From NCBI GenBank assembly GCA_017510785.1, contig JAFWMH010000010.1, positions 1 to 39,217 on the forward strand: a DNA stretch of 39,217 nucleotides, written 5' to 3'. The position numbers and the translations under genes are program-made. This document shows positions 11,401 through 17,015 of this stretch, in pieces; position 1 is the first letter of the stretch; every line of letters begins with the position of its first letter. The notes under the pieces were generated by a model. That model did no database searches. It had not been told where the DNA came from and saw only the letters and a list, made by a program, of their open reading frames with translations. The stretch comes from Atopobiaceae bacterium (GTDB taxonomy: Bacteria > Actinomycetota > Coriobacteriia > Coriobacteriales > Atopobiaceae).

Positions 11401-11737
11401 GCACGACCCGCTCCCCGGCGCGCACTACGGACTGTGGATGATTAACCCCGGCGGCGAGGACGTGTACATGGGACTCGGCCGGGACCGCGAGAATGCCGAG
11501 GGTGCCAAGCTCGAATCCAACGTGGACGGCGAGCTGTACTACGATATCCCACCGCTTGAGGGCGTTGCATACTACTTCAAAGAGGAATGGCCGCCGCCTG
11601 CGGGTCACCTCGTCGACCCGTACCCCACCGACTACTTCACCCTCGTGTACGACGAGGAAGCCAAGGCATTCCGCATCGTGTACGAAACTGACCCGCTCTT
11701 TAAGGAGAAATGCCCCGACGTAGTGTTACGACCGTAA
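2..11737 (+). CDS. Giant repetitive Cna-B/pilin-like surface protein (5' partial)
   Basis: The frame is open from base 2, so the true start and any signal peptide lie outside the window; 3911 residues are visible. Residues 1 to ~2800 are 27 tandem ~103-residue domains of the DUF5979/DUF7601 (Cna-B-like) type, each running from [DEG]L.VSK to FTNTR.[TLVE]G. Next come a divergent Cna-B-like domain (~2800-2910) and about six larger domains resembling streptococcal pilin isopeptide (FctA/Spy0128) repeats (~2910-3790). An acidic DEQSGA/DEQGGA linker sits near 3165-3195. The last ~120 residues look SpaA-like (YYFKEEWPPPAGH). Lys, Glu and Asn at the expected isopeptide positions are conserved in all 27 repeats, so self-crosslinked, protease-resistant rods are likely. 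The protein ends ...KCPDVVLRP with no LPxTG, membrane helix or charged tail, so anchoring must come from elsewhere, perhaps from the small protein 50 bp downstream. A role as adhesin or stalk is inferred. Confidence 0.9.
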   Translation, partial: AADAEREFEFTVTLSDDSISGEYGAMAFAGGKATFKLRGGESAVATGLPTGVTYTVEEVPADGLVATSEGATGTLAKAASVAAFTNTRETGDLTVSKAVVSDAKADKERFYNFTIRLSDETIAGTYGDLVFSGGVATVSLKGGQSATAEGLPTGVTYEVQERGVSGMNNESEGAAGIISTEGAQAKFTNTRRTGDLEVTKEVVSDAAADAERAFNFTVTLFDDTITGVYGDMTFANGVANFSLKGGQTAQATGLPTDVAYTVSERGVAGFTTDSANETGTIAEEPSSVTFTNTRTTGELTVRKSVTSSTAADHTKKYKFTVSLSDTTIGGGQGKAYGDMIFTNGVATFELADNQSVTATGLPTDVEYTVTEEAVDGFVTTKTGDTGTISTTPTTSAFTNARDEGGLEVTKTIVSDAAVDANARFEFTVTLSGKGAKDVTGAYGEMTFTAGVATFTLGNGEALVATGLPKGLSYAVTEKAKDDFVTKATGATGTVSDESVSLVSFTNTRKTGDVAISKTVVSDAAADADATYDFTIELSDKTISGTYGDLTFDEGVAHVTLKGGETKTAKGLPVGVTYTVAEEKADGFTTESEGATGTIATTASEAQFTNTREVGDLTLSKKVVSEAAADAKREFKFTIELSDKTISGTYGDLTFTAGFAHVSLKGGESKTAKGLPTGVEYEVTETADDDFTTDATGAKGTIATEAHTAAFTNTRKLGDLTVNKTVVSSTARDHTKKFSFTVTLVDTTIGGTEGKKYGDMTFKNGVATFELADGETATATGLPTGIGYTVTERTATGFVTTKTGDAGSITTTPATAAFTNARDEGGLQVSKTVVSDAAADSNQTFAFTVTLDDEGVSGTYGDMTFENGVAKLSLKGGQIARATGLPKGANYSVTEDKVDGFITTSEDSSGKIGDKVSVAAFTNTRETGDLTLSKAVVSDAKADKNQSFDFTVKLFDETIAGTYGDMTFSAGVAHVTLKGGESATAKGLPTSVRYEVTEAAKTGFTTKSSGETGTIATTPSIAAFTNTRETGELTVSKAVVSDAAADANREFGFTVTIHDDSIAGTYGDMTFAAGVAHVTLKGGESKTATGLPTDVAYTVTEDAATGFTTVSTGATGTIATTASEAAFTNTRKLGEIVVSKMVTTSTAADYARDFTFTVTLGDSTISKAYGTTTFTNGVATFTLKHDESRTISGLPTGVEYTVAEQTAEGFVTIGSGTTGVVADEAARASFTNAKEEGGLTVTKHVTSPLAAEKDNKYSITVTLADTSVNGAYGEMNFKDGVAKLELADGETATARGLAKGIGYTVSEKADDHFVTTYTGKTGAIAKDVMAVAEVTNTRKTGDLTVSKEVVSDAAADADVTFDFVVTLSDEAINGTFGDMDFTRGVARVTLKGGESKRATGLPTDVTYEVTEAQATGFTTESEGATGTISATASEAKFTNTRETGDLEVSKRVVSEAAADRDQKFAFTVELSDKTISKKYGDVEFANGVATFELRGGESKTATGLPTGVGYTVTEGVAGGFDTEKAGDAGTISTKKSVATFTNTRKLGDLTVTKTVASDAKADHTKKFAFTVTLSDATIGGEEGKAYGDMTFANGKATFELADGETLTATGLPTGLTYSVTEAKADGFFATATGETGTISTSTSEAGFTNTRDKGGLVVAKKVVSDAAADKKQRFSFKVTLDDKTIGGAEGKQYGGMTFKNGVATFELAGGESLAAKDLPTGVAYTVEETSIDGFVTTSEGATGTLAKMASLVKFTNTRETGDLTVSKKLVSDAKADKTRGFDFTIKLSDETISGTYGDMTFDAGVANVTLKGGERKTANGLPTGVGYTVTEAKATGFTTASDGAEGTINTGGETAKFTNTREVGDLEVSKTVASDAAADHTKDFSFTVTLSDDSINGEYGDMTFTKGVATFTLKDAETKTAAGLPTDIIYTVTEDDAPGFTTASEGATGIIAAAKSTATFRNARKTGGLTVSKSVTSNTGADHTKQFDFTVTLSDTSITGTYGEMAFENGVAKFKLSDRQAKVAQGLPTDVTYTVEETAADGFVTTKSGDVGTIATTASEAKFANTRDEGGLQVTKTVVSDAAIDADARFSFTVTLTGKGAEDVDGGYGAMTFKKGVATFELGNGETKVATGLPRGLGYRVVETQLVDFTTEVEHASGSIGESLSVASFTNTRKTGDLTVSKAVVSDAAADKNQEFSFTVTLSDKTISGVYGDLTFDEGVAHAALKGGETKTAKGLPVGIDYAVTEAKATGFTTESEGAEGTIATTASEAKFTNTRETGDLEVSKKVVSEAAADKDREFVFTVKLDDTTINGTYGDMKFAEGTAQVTLKGGEKAVAKGLPTDVRYTVTEVTDEGFNTSSEGVTGAIATKKSVAAFTNTRKVGELEVSKKVVSDAKADHTKKFSFTVTLSDKTIGGEEGKQYGDMTFKNGKATFSLADGESRRAEGLPTSITYTVTETADDDFKTNQTGEKGQITTNPATAIFTNTRDKGGLVVSKKVVSDAAADKTQKFSFKVTLSDNTIGGTEGKKYGAMTFKNGVAEFELANGESLAASELPTGITYTVEETTVDGLVATSVGETGTISKKASEAKFTNTREKGDLTVSKTVVSDATADKSQKFVFTIELSDKTISGKYKDMNFDKGNATVTLKGGESKTAKGLPTGITYTVTETAVDGLDATSKGAEGTIATTASEAAFTNTRQTGDLVLSKELVSRIEADAEREFKFTVKLTDEGISKTFGDMTFEKGVAHVTLKGGESATATGLPTGIGYTITEDGVSTSDFAVEHTGETGQITTTTAEAKFTNTRLLGSLRLQKIVQVNDKASETNYADGTYSFTITGPGAYKDGVTRTITIANGKSETLRLDDLFVGKYTIVENSEGLPANMRLMGEAELKVEVTANNEESIPTATFINNLKTTEAILEVTKEFNNWEGAKTNTFPFSLTPVNGAPMAAGLAMPGADTKTATADDHIAHFDAITFSHAGTYAYDIREVVPADATNAEGKSYADCNDEEKQNGTFVKDGVTYDAKAHKAQVLVTADEDGALTAEVKYDENKDGLAVTNAYAAAGQFPLSGTKELLGRKFREGDKWTFTVSQPDGQDAPMPKTTEVTVDATKSNVIDFGTIEGFDFEDVGKTYTYIVTESGKVENVINDTQKEVKLTVEDNGDGTLSVHTVKEADEQSGAQDENAEDEADEQGGAEEEAATFGFVNRYQVKQPLEVLKGIEGRKWKLNEKGEVAEDYSFELYDGDELSASKRKESDVASEATTRGGDHKASFGTFEFTSDDLGNTYRYTVREMPAAEGVDNGVTNDPTIYDVTYEVVEEEGELKVRTTYEAGKKTEESLRFLNKYQAKPTTAHIEASKVLGGRAIAEGEFEFELYFRTSAGKETLEQTKSTSRARETDAYDAARATDTQSVMFDDIDCIKAGTETYVIKEVIPTDAEQRPDGTWVKDGVTYDTTAHVVRVVTTDDNDGQLHANVVYEDLAEGSERPTFINTYFGAEASIGFDKEYYGTNDTAKFGFTLTAADDGFKARESGDGGTQVYDETNIGKTGKLVDFGQAFKVRVSNGEFKKNVAEVKMPTITYHKPGTYRYVIAEDAGQNTRVANDTAEILVTVVVDEHAKAAVSYQLRNGDEVVDIAADERPTLYNNGLVAMGFRSAALRAQSDRMAVASFEPAVNKVLENGYLKGGEFEFALYAGTNATGNALQTARNDANGRVAFGAIEYDASDVGKTYTYTVIENNLKDEAIAYDTDAITINVSVAQGSDGALETKATYSKHDANGAIVETDTPSTFMNRYNSIVLRTWKKSREEPHDPLPGAHYGLWMINPGGEDVYMGLGRDRENAEGAKLESNVDGELYYDIPPLEGVAYYFKEEWPPPAGHLVDPYPTDYFTLVYDEEAKAFRIVYETDPLFKEKCPDVVLRP

Positions 11738-11787
11738 AGCTGCGAGAGGACGGATAGGACTCAACGCCCGAAAGGATCGAGTAAAGC

Positions 11788-12621
11788 ATGCATGAGAACA
11801 AGGTGCAGCGAATACTCAAAATAGCGGTCATGGCGGCCATGCTGGCCGCCGTGGCCTTGGCGCCTGCGCCGGCCCTTTGTAGTACCGTTATCGACGTGTA
11901 TCCCGAAGGTGAGTACACGCCGAAGAACCCCGTGCAGGACAACATCACGCGTCTCAACGTCAACAAGCTCGAGAAGGGCGCACGAGACCACGTGAAGGGT
12001 GCTCACATGGCGATTTACGAAAAAGAGACCGGTAAGCTAGTCACCGAGTGGGTTACCGATGGCTCCGTGCATGAGGTAGCGCGCAATGCAGAGGGTACGA
12101 GCCTCGACGGCGCGCTGAACATCGACACGGTGTACATCCTTCGTGAACTCGAGGCCCCGGAAGGCTACGCGAAGGCGGAGGACGTAGAGTTCGTCATACA
12201 CTCTGACGACTTCAATACCACAGGCGAGCTGTTGAGCGGTACAGAAAACGGGAATGCCGACTCCGAGGAAATCCACGGTTCCGGACCAAAGCAGGCCTTT
12301 GTTATTAACCTATATGATGAGGCCACGCTTACTACGGAGGAGGTTGAGCAGCGCCGCCGAGAGCGCAATAACGAAGAAGAGGATCAAACTGAGACGGGCA
12401 ACAACACCTCCGGTGGCACATCTACACGCACCACGAGGACCACGCGCACCGTCACCACGAGAACGACCACGGATTCGGACACAAGCGGCTCCCGTAGAGG
12501 CAATGGCGAGGGTCTCTCCCAAACGTCCGACACCACGGACTATGTGCCTGCAATGGCGCTTACCGTAGTTGGTGTGGGCGTCATCGCCGCGGCCGTAATT
12601 ATCCGTAAACGACGAGGATAA
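11788..12621 (+). CDS. Small SpaA-like (Cna-B) surface protein with degenerate sorting signal
   Basis: 277 residues. The N terminus is a signal peptide (basic MHENKVQRILK, then an alanine/leucine-rich core to about residue 31). Residues ~50-140 form a SpaA-type Cna-B domain: Lys in LNVNKLEKG and the ILRELEAPEGY motif that normally supplies the isopeptide Glu. A charged region (~185-200) and a Thr/Arg-rich stalk (TRTTRTTRTVTTRTT) follow. The C terminus has the layout of a sortase signal: LSQTSD at 243-248, a hydrophobic helix, then RKRRG. LSQTS departs from LPxTG at Pro and Gly, so either an unusual sortase is used or the protein simply stays membrane-bound. A GAAAGGA-like ribosome site precedes ATG 11788. 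It lies 50 bp behind the giant anchorless protein and is probably its cotranscribed wall or membrane base (inference). No sortase gene is in the window. Confidence 0.8.
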   Translation: MHENKVQRILKIAVMAAMLAAVALAPAPALCSTVIDVYPEGEYTPKNPVQDNITRLNVNKLEKGARDHVKGAHMAIYEKETGKLVTEWVTDGSVHEVARNAEGTSLDGALNIDTVYILRELEAPEGYAKAEDVEFVIHSDDFNTTGELLSGTENGNADSEEIHGSGPKQAFVINLYDEATLTTEEVEQRRRERNNEEEDQTETGNNTSGGTSTRTTRTTRTVTTRTTTDSDTSGSRRGNGEGLSQTSDTTDYVPAMALTVVGVGVIAAAVIIRKRRG

Positions 12622-12639
12622 TCGAGTTTTTGCTGGATG

Positions 12640-12683
12640 CACCCTGGCGCACGAACGCATGCGTGCGCCAGGGTGTTATCTTT
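12640..12683 (+). terminator. Intrinsic terminator after the surface-protein genes
   Basis: A perfect 14-bp stem (CACCCTGGCGCACG at 12640-12653 with its complement at 12662-12675) encloses an 8-nt loop and is followed by a T-rich stretch (TTATCTTT). It closes the surface-protein operon before rsmA. The stem is symmetrical, but the T tract is only on the plus-strand side. Confidence 0.8.
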
Positions 12684-12692
12684 AGGCGTGAA

Positions 12693-12705
12693 GGATTCCG
12701 AATCC
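12693..12705. promoter_or_regulatory. Short palindrome upstream of rsmA
   Basis: GGATTC-C-GAATCC is a perfect 6+1+6 palindrome about 80 bp upstream of the rsmA start. A weak promoter-like pair follows (TTGTGA at 12714, TAGAGT about 18 bp later). It could be an operator, but a chance palindrome is not excluded. Confidence 0.25.
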
Positions 12706-12782
12706 GCTAAGTGTTGTGAATCGAAACATGTATGGTTTAGAGTTGCGGTTTGTATTCTGTGTTCTCGGGGAATGGAGTGCTC

Positions 12783-13652
12783 ATGCCTTACTCATACTTG
12801 GCGAATCCACGCGAGACGCGTGCGGTGTTGGACCAATATGAGTTGGCACCCCGCCATCGTTTGGGACAAAACTTCCTCGTGAACGATGGCGTCATAGGGC
12901 GAATTTTGGAACTCGCTGAACTTTCGTTTGATGACGTAGTATATGAGGTGGGTCCAGGAATCGGAACGCTTACGGTTGCGTTGTTGCCTCGCGTGGCGAA
13001 GGTCGTTGCGGTGGAGGCAGATCGCGACCTGCCGAAGGTGCTTGTCCAAACGTGTGCGACCGATGGCGAGAAGCTCGCGCTCGTGCAGGGGGATGCTTTG
13101 CGCGTGGATGCTGCACGCCTTGCCGAAGCGGCAGGTGAGGCGCCCACGAAGCTTGTCTCGAATCTGCCGTACAAAGTGGCAGCTACGCTCATCTTGGATG
13201 TGCTGGAGCACATGCCGAGCGTCAAGCGGCTGGTGGTAATGGTGCAGGCAGAGGTGGCTGATCGCATAGCGGCGACTTCTGGCAGCAAAACCTACGGTGC
13301 ATATACTGCAAAACTCGCTCTTTACGGTAAGGTAACGGGACGCTTTGAGGTTGGGCCAGCAAATTTCATGCCGCCCCCGCATGTCAACTCGACCGTCGTG
13401 CGAATCGACCGCATCCCTTTGTCCTGCGATGATCCCGCCCGTGTGACCGAGGTCATAGATGACGCCTTTGCACAGCGGCGTAAGACGATACGCAACTCCA
13501 TGAGTGCAAAAGGTTGGGACAAGTCCATGCTCGATGAGGCCTTTTGTGCCGCTGGTATTGATTCGCGTACCCGTGCCGAAATGCTCTCGGTTGACGATTT
13601 TGTTCGCTTGGCATATGAGTTAGTAACTACTACGAATGCGGGTACAGCATGA
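12783..13652 (+). CDS. rsmA: 16S rRNA adenine(1518/1519)-N6-dimethyltransferase RsmA (KsgA)
   Basis: 289 residues. It dimethylates two adjacent adenines in the 3' hairpin of 16S rRNA with S-adenosylmethionine, late in 30S assembly. Hallmarks seen: GQNFL (28-32), SAM-binding EVGPGIGTLT (55-64), acidic VEAD after beta-2, catalytic SNLPY (126-130), and the PPP.VNSTV segment before the helical C-terminal domain. ATG 12783 is chosen over an in-frame start 33 bp upstream because GGAG lies 5 bp before it and the protein then begins as the family does (MPYSYLANPRET). Its TGA overlaps the ATG of the next gene (ATGA), so the two are translationally coupled. Confidence 0.95.
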   Translation: MPYSYLANPRETRAVLDQYELAPRHRLGQNFLVNDGVIGRILELAELSFDDVVYEVGPGIGTLTVALLPRVAKVVAVEADRDLPKVLVQTCATDGEKLALVQGDALRVDAARLAEAAGEAPTKLVSNLPYKVAATLILDVLEHMPSVKRLVVMVQAEVADRIAATSGSKTYGAYTAKLALYGKVTGRFEVGPANFMPPPHVNSTVVRIDRIPLSCDDPARVTEVIDDAFAQRRKTIRNSMSAKGWDKSMLDEAFCAAGIDSRTRAEMLSVDDFVRLAYELVTTTNAGTA

Positions 13653-14440
13653 AAGCTTTCTTTTTCGATATTGACGGTACGCTCATTGATTCATTTGGCG
13701 GAGTGCGAACTATTTCGCCAAACGTTATCGAGCAACTAGAGCGTCTTCATGCGGTTGGACACAAGCTCGTGATTTGTAGCGGAAGGCCGTATGCCATGAT
13801 AGGGGAGGATCTTCGCTTGCCGCTTTTCGATGCCTACGTCATGTCCAACGGCGCGCATGTGGAGGCCGACGGAAGGACGCTCTTTACCAACGTGATGGAT
13901 GCTGCGCTTGCGCGGAATTTCGCGGAGCTGTTTGAGGACCTCGGTATGGAATACATGCTCCAAACAGCGCATCACATCTACCTCAGACGTGACTTCTGTT
14001 TGATTCAAAGGTTCTTTGCCGAGTTTGCGCAACCAAGCATTTTTACGTTCGACTTCGATCGCGACGAGGTGTTGGAGCGCACCATCAAACTTGAGGCGCA
14101 TGCCACGGAGCTCGACCACGCACGCGTACGCGAAGCGGTAGAGGGTCGCGCTGGCTACACGGCCCACATGGATGGCAATGGCTCTTACAACGCATTCGAG
14201 ATCTATTCTCCCACCATAAGCAAGGCAGTGGGCATTGGACTTGTGCTTGAGCACTACGGCATCGCGGTTGAAAACAGCTATGGCTTTGGAGACGGAATCA
14301 ACGATTTGGAGATGATCCAAGCCGTCGGCACGGGAGTTGCCATGGGCAATGCGTGCAGCGAGCTTAAGCAGGCAGCCGATGTGATTTGTGGCACCGTTAA
14401 GGAGGACGGTCTTGCACGGTATCTTGCGATGGTGGAATGA
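13649..14440 (+). CDS. HAD-superfamily (Cof-type) phosphatase
   Basis: 263 residues, overlapping rsmA by 4 bp. Motif I is FDIDGT (nucleophile Asp7, acid/base Asp9), motif II is the Ser in ICSGRP, and motif IV is GFGDGINDLEM (Asp215, Asp219). The large insertion between motifs II and III marks a type IIB cap, as in the Cof/YidA group, which usually dephosphorylates sugar phosphates or small phospho-metabolites. The substrate cannot be read from the sequence. Length and layout are complete. Coupling to rsmA is positional and does not by itself imply a ribosomal role. Confidence 0.9.
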   Translation: MKAFFFDIDGTLIDSFGGVRTISPNVIEQLERLHAVGHKLVICSGRPYAMIGEDLRLPLFDAYVMSNGAHVEADGRTLFTNVMDAALARNFAELFEDLGMEYMLQTAHHIYLRRDFCLIQRFFAEFAQPSIFTFDFDRDEVLERTIKLEAHATELDHARVREAVEGRAGYTAHMDGNGSYNAFEIYSPTISKAVGIGLVLEHYGIAVENSYGFGDGINDLEMIQAVGTGVAMGNACSELKQAADVICGTVKEDGLARYLAMVE

Positions 14441-14473
14441 TATACGGTGCCTGTTCCCGTTGTCTCATGCAAT

Positions 14474-14501
14474 TTGCAGCTGATAAGCGCTAGACTATAG
14501 C
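14474..14501 (+). promoter_or_regulatory. Possible promoter of adk-map
   Basis: TTGCAG (14474-14479), 16-bp spacer, TATAGC (14496-14501), ending 33 bp before the adk start. It is the best match in the 94-bp gap but only moderate. Confidence 0.35.
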
Positions 14502-14534
14502 CGTGCGTACAAACGACTACGGAAGGTGGTTCTT

Positions 14535-15161
14535 ATGAACATCGTATTGCTGGGTGCCCCGGGTGCGGGCAAGGGAACACAGGGTCAGAAGCTCGTCGAG
14601 GAGTTCGGGATCGCCCACATCTCCACAGGCGACCTGCTGCGCGCGGCTGTGAAGGCGCAAAGCGAGCTTGGCAAGCAGGCGAAGGCCTACATGGACGCTG
14701 GCCAGCTCGTGCCCGACCAGCTGGTAATCGACCTCGTTAAGGAGCGTCTGGCCCAGCCCGACGCGCAAAAGGGCTTCATGCTCGATGGTTTCCCCCGCAA
14801 CATCGCGCAGGCCGAGACGCTCGACGGCGAGCTCAAGGGCATGGGTGTGGAGCTCGATGCGGCACTGCTCGTCGACGTTCCGTTCGACGTCATTGTGAAC
14901 CGCCTCTCCTCGCGTCGTACCTGCCGTAGCTGTGGTTACACTGCTGGTCCCGATACCGCCGTGTGCCCGCGTTGCGGTGGCGAGATGTATCAGCGCGACG
15001 ACGACAAGCCCGAAACAATCAACAAGCGCCTCGATACCTATCAAAATCAAACGCAGCCGCTCATCGACTACTATGAGGGCCATGGCATCCTCAAGGCGGT
15101 TGACGGCAATCGCGCGGTGGACGAGGTCTACGTTGACGTGAAGAAGGTCCTCGGCGCATGA
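14535..15161 (+). CDS. adk: Adenylate kinase, zinc-type LID
   Basis: 208 residues. It interconverts ATP + AMP and 2 ADP in the cytoplasm. Seen: P-loop GAPGAGKGT (7-15), the AMP-binding region STGDLLR, DGFPRN (84-89), and a long-form LID with four cysteines (130, 133, 144, 147) typical of zinc-stabilised adenylate kinases of Gram-positives. The start is the ATG 8 bp after GGAAGG. Its TGA overlaps the map ATG (ATGA). In most bacteria adk follows secY; here it follows rsmA-HAD, so the usual spc-operon tail has been moved or split. Confidence 0.97.
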   Translation: MNIVLLGAPGAGKGTQGQKLVEEFGIAHISTGDLLRAAVKAQSELGKQAKAYMDAGQLVPDQLVIDLVKERLAQPDAQKGFMLDGFPRNIAQAETLDGELKGMGVELDAALLVDVPFDVIVNRLSSRRTCRSCGYTAGPDTAVCPRCGGEMYQRDDDKPETINKRLDTYQNQTQPLIDYYEGHGILKAVDGNRAVDEVYVDVKKVLGA

Positions 15162-15940
15162 TTCAGATAAAGACTCCCAAGGAGATCGAGGAGTTTAAGG
15201 TCGCAGGATCGCTCTCAAAGGCGGTCCTGCGCCGTGCTGGGCGTATGGTGCGACCAGGCGTCACTACGCGCGAAATCGATCAAGTGGTCGAGAGCTTCAT
15301 TCGGCTTCATGGTGGCGTGCCTGGCTTCAAGGGCCTGTATGGCTTTCCTTCGAGCATTTGCGCGTCGGTAAACGAAGAAATCGTGCACGGCATCCCATCC
15401 GATCGTGTTCTCGTGGATGGCGACATCATCTCCATCGATACGGGTGCAACCATAGGCGGTTGGGTTGGCGACAACGCTTGGACGTTCTGGGTTGGCCGGG
15501 TGTCTACTGAGTGGAAGGCGTTGTGCGAGGTAACGTGCGATTGTCTTAAAGCGGGCATCGAGCAGGCGGTGCCGGGCAACCACATTGGCGACATCGGCTT
15601 TGCCGTGCAGTCGCTTGCCGAGCGCCACGGATATGGCGTGGTGCGCGAGTATGTGGGACATGGTGTGGGTCACGTGATGCACGAAGATCCAAACGTGCCG
15701 AACTTTGGCAAGCGTGGGCGCGGCGTCCGTCTTGAGGCGGGCATGGTAATTGCCATTGAGCCGATGATCACGCTTGGCACGTATCGAAACCATACGCTTG
15801 CCAACGGTTGGACTGTGGTAACGAACGATGGCTTGCCCGCGGCGCATTACGAAAACACCGTCGCCATCACAAAAGATGGTCCGGTAATACTCACGCAAGA
15901 TAGCAACGGACCGTGGTTGCCCTTCCAGGGTGGGGAATAG
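15158..15940 (+). CDS. map: Type I methionine aminopeptidase
   Basis: 260 residues. It removes the N-terminal methionine from nascent proteins using a dinuclear metal site. Ligands by family alignment: Asp94, Asp105, His168 (in GHGVGH), Glu201 (AIEPM) and Glu232 (YENTVAI); substrate-binding His77 in NEEIVHGIP. There is no N-terminal zinc finger or SH3-binding extension, so it is the short bacterial class. Start overlaps adk by 4 bp, the common adk-map arrangement. infA normally follows directly, but here a lipoprotein gene and a hairpin array intervene. Confidence 0.97.
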   Translation: MIQIKTPKEIEEFKVAGSLSKAVLRRAGRMVRPGVTTREIDQVVESFIRLHGGVPGFKGLYGFPSSICASVNEEIVHGIPSDRVLVDGDIISIDTGATIGGWVGDNAWTFWVGRVSTEWKALCEVTCDCLKAGIEQAVPGNHIGDIGFAVQSLAERHGYGVVREYVGHGVGHVMHEDPNVPNFGKRGRGVRLEAGMVIAIEPMITLGTYRNHTLANGWTVVTNDGLPAAHYENTVAITKDGPVILTQDSNGPWLPFQGGE

Positions 15941-16010
15941 TCGCATGTTTCGTCCTGCTCGTTGCGTTATGCTGCGAGCAGGGCGTTCATATGTGAGAGG
16001 AGCTAGTAAC

Positions 16011-16571
16011 ATGAAGCATGGAATCGTAGCACTACTAGTTGCATGTCTGCTGCTTTCGGGCTGTGGTGCCCCTGCGGCTGAGGAGGGGCAGTCACCCGAA
16101 ATTGTTGCAAAGAAAACGGAGCTCTCGAAGCTGCCCGCGCTCGCATCGTTTACAGCAAAGACTGCCGAAAACAAAGACTTCTCTTCGAAGGACCTTGAAG
16201 GAAAGAGCTGCACCGTAGTGGTGGTATGGTCTGGGCAGGACGAAGACGTCAACAAATACTTGGGTGACCTACGCGCGTGGGCGGATCTTCTGCCCAAGGA
16301 CATCCAAGTCATCACGATATGCACAGACTACGAGGATGACGGGAAGTATGTGCTCAACGAGGCGAACTACAATGGCACCACACTCGTTTCGGGCGATGAG
16401 GACTACCTTGAGTTTGTTGGCGCGATCGAAAAAACGCCCACGGCCGTTGCAATCGACACAGATGGCACGCTGCTCGCCGAGCCACTTGAGGGTGTTCCCG
16501 ATGATTTGCAAACCGCCTATGGCAAACTGCTTAACCAAGCTCTAGCACAGAAAGGCATCGCAATAGGGTAG
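16011..16571 (+). CDS. Lipoprotein with cysteine-less thioredoxin-like (TlpA/AhpC) fold
   Basis: 186 residues from ATG 16011, which has AGGAG 8 bp upstream; frames starting further upstream would bury the signal peptide. Lipobox LLSGC puts lipidated Cys18 after a typical signal. Residues ~40-180 read like a TlpA/redoxin domain: LPALASFTAKTAENKDFS, the strand TVVVVWSGQDEDV where W.xWCxxC would sit, and a cis-Pro-like TPTAVAIDTDG (Pro143). The CxxC is absent (WSGQDED), and the only other cysteines are 67 and 104, so it is probably not an oxidoreductase and may bind or scaffold instead. It sits between map and infA, which are usually adjacent; ~70 bp separate it from map. Fold assignment is moderate, function unknown. 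Confidence 0.75.
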   Translation: MKHGIVALLVACLLLSGCGAPAAEEGQSPEIVAKKTELSKLPALASFTAKTAENKDFSSKDLEGKSCTVVVVWSGQDEDVNKYLGDLRAWADLLPKDIQVITICTDYEDDGKYVLNEANYNGTTLVSGDEDYLEFVGAIEKTPTAVAIDTDGTLLAEPLEGVPDDLQTAYGKLLNQALAQKGIAIG

Positions 16572-16609
16572 ACGCCCTTGTTTAAACGCCACCAGCATCG
16601 AAGGACGAG

Positions 16610-16898
16610 GCGGGTACCGATGATTGTCCCGCGAGTTCTGCGCGAAGCGCAGCATGTTTGAGCGCGGGCAACATCGGTACCCGCCCTTCCTTGGATGGTC
16701 TGCAAATGATGGTAGGGCACCAATGATTGTCCGCGCGCAGTTTCCGAGCGTAGCGAGGGCTGTTTGAGCACGGGCAACATTGGTGCCCTCCGACGTGCCA
16801 CCGTTGGTGTCCGCTTTGGTTGGGAAGGGCGTCGGTGATTGTCCGGCGCAGTTCTTCGCGAAGCGAAGCTGTTTGAGCACGGACAACACCGACGCCCT
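16610..16898. repeat. Three related hairpin elements with covarying outer stems
   Basis: The 444-bp gap between the lipoprotein gene and infA holds three ~75-bp elements at 16610-16684, 16714-16789 and 16826-16898. Each has perfect outer arms differing between copies yet still pairing (GGGTACCGAT/ATCGGTACCC, GGGCACCAAT/ATTGGTGCCC, GGGCGTCGGTG/CACCGACGCCC). Each also has a conserved TGATTGTCC after the left arm, a small inner hairpin rich in GCGAAGC, and a conserved TGTTTGAGC.CGG.CAACA before the right arm. They could be structured RNA, a palindromic repeat family, or tandem terminators/insulators. Confidence 0.85.
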
Positions 16899-16949
16899 GC
16901 CCGTTACAGGTCGATTTGTGAAGTTTCACCACAACGATTACGTCCTATC

Positions 16950-16978
16950 TTGAAAAGCAGTTTTCTATTGCATACAAT
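16950..16978 (+). promoter_or_regulatory. Strong sigma-70-type promoter of the infA-ribosomal protein operon
   Basis: TTGAAA (16950-16955), 17-bp spacer, TACAAT (16973-16978) in an AT-rich pocket, 37 bp before the infA start. It is the best promoter match in the window, which suggests infA onward is transcribed independently of adk-map. Confidence 0.75.
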
Positions 16979-17015
16979 CCAAAATTGCTGTCTATCCGAA
17001 GGAAAGGTACGTAGG

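Noticed and set aside
224..11608. Very long open frames on the minus strand opposite the giant adhesin (e.g. 224-3730, 3887-6664, 6839-11608)
   Set aside because: They are antisense shadows created by the repeat and by G/C-ending codons. Their translations are Arg/Gly/Val-rich low-complexity text with no domain.
16610..16898. CRISPR array
   Set aside because: Three copies only, with palindromic arms that differ between copies and no constant-length spacers or cas genes.
16517..16932. Overlapping small minus-strand frames across the hairpin array
   Set aside because: They arise from the repeated palindromes (recurring VLKQ..LR..), appear in several frames at once, and have no ribosome site or domain.
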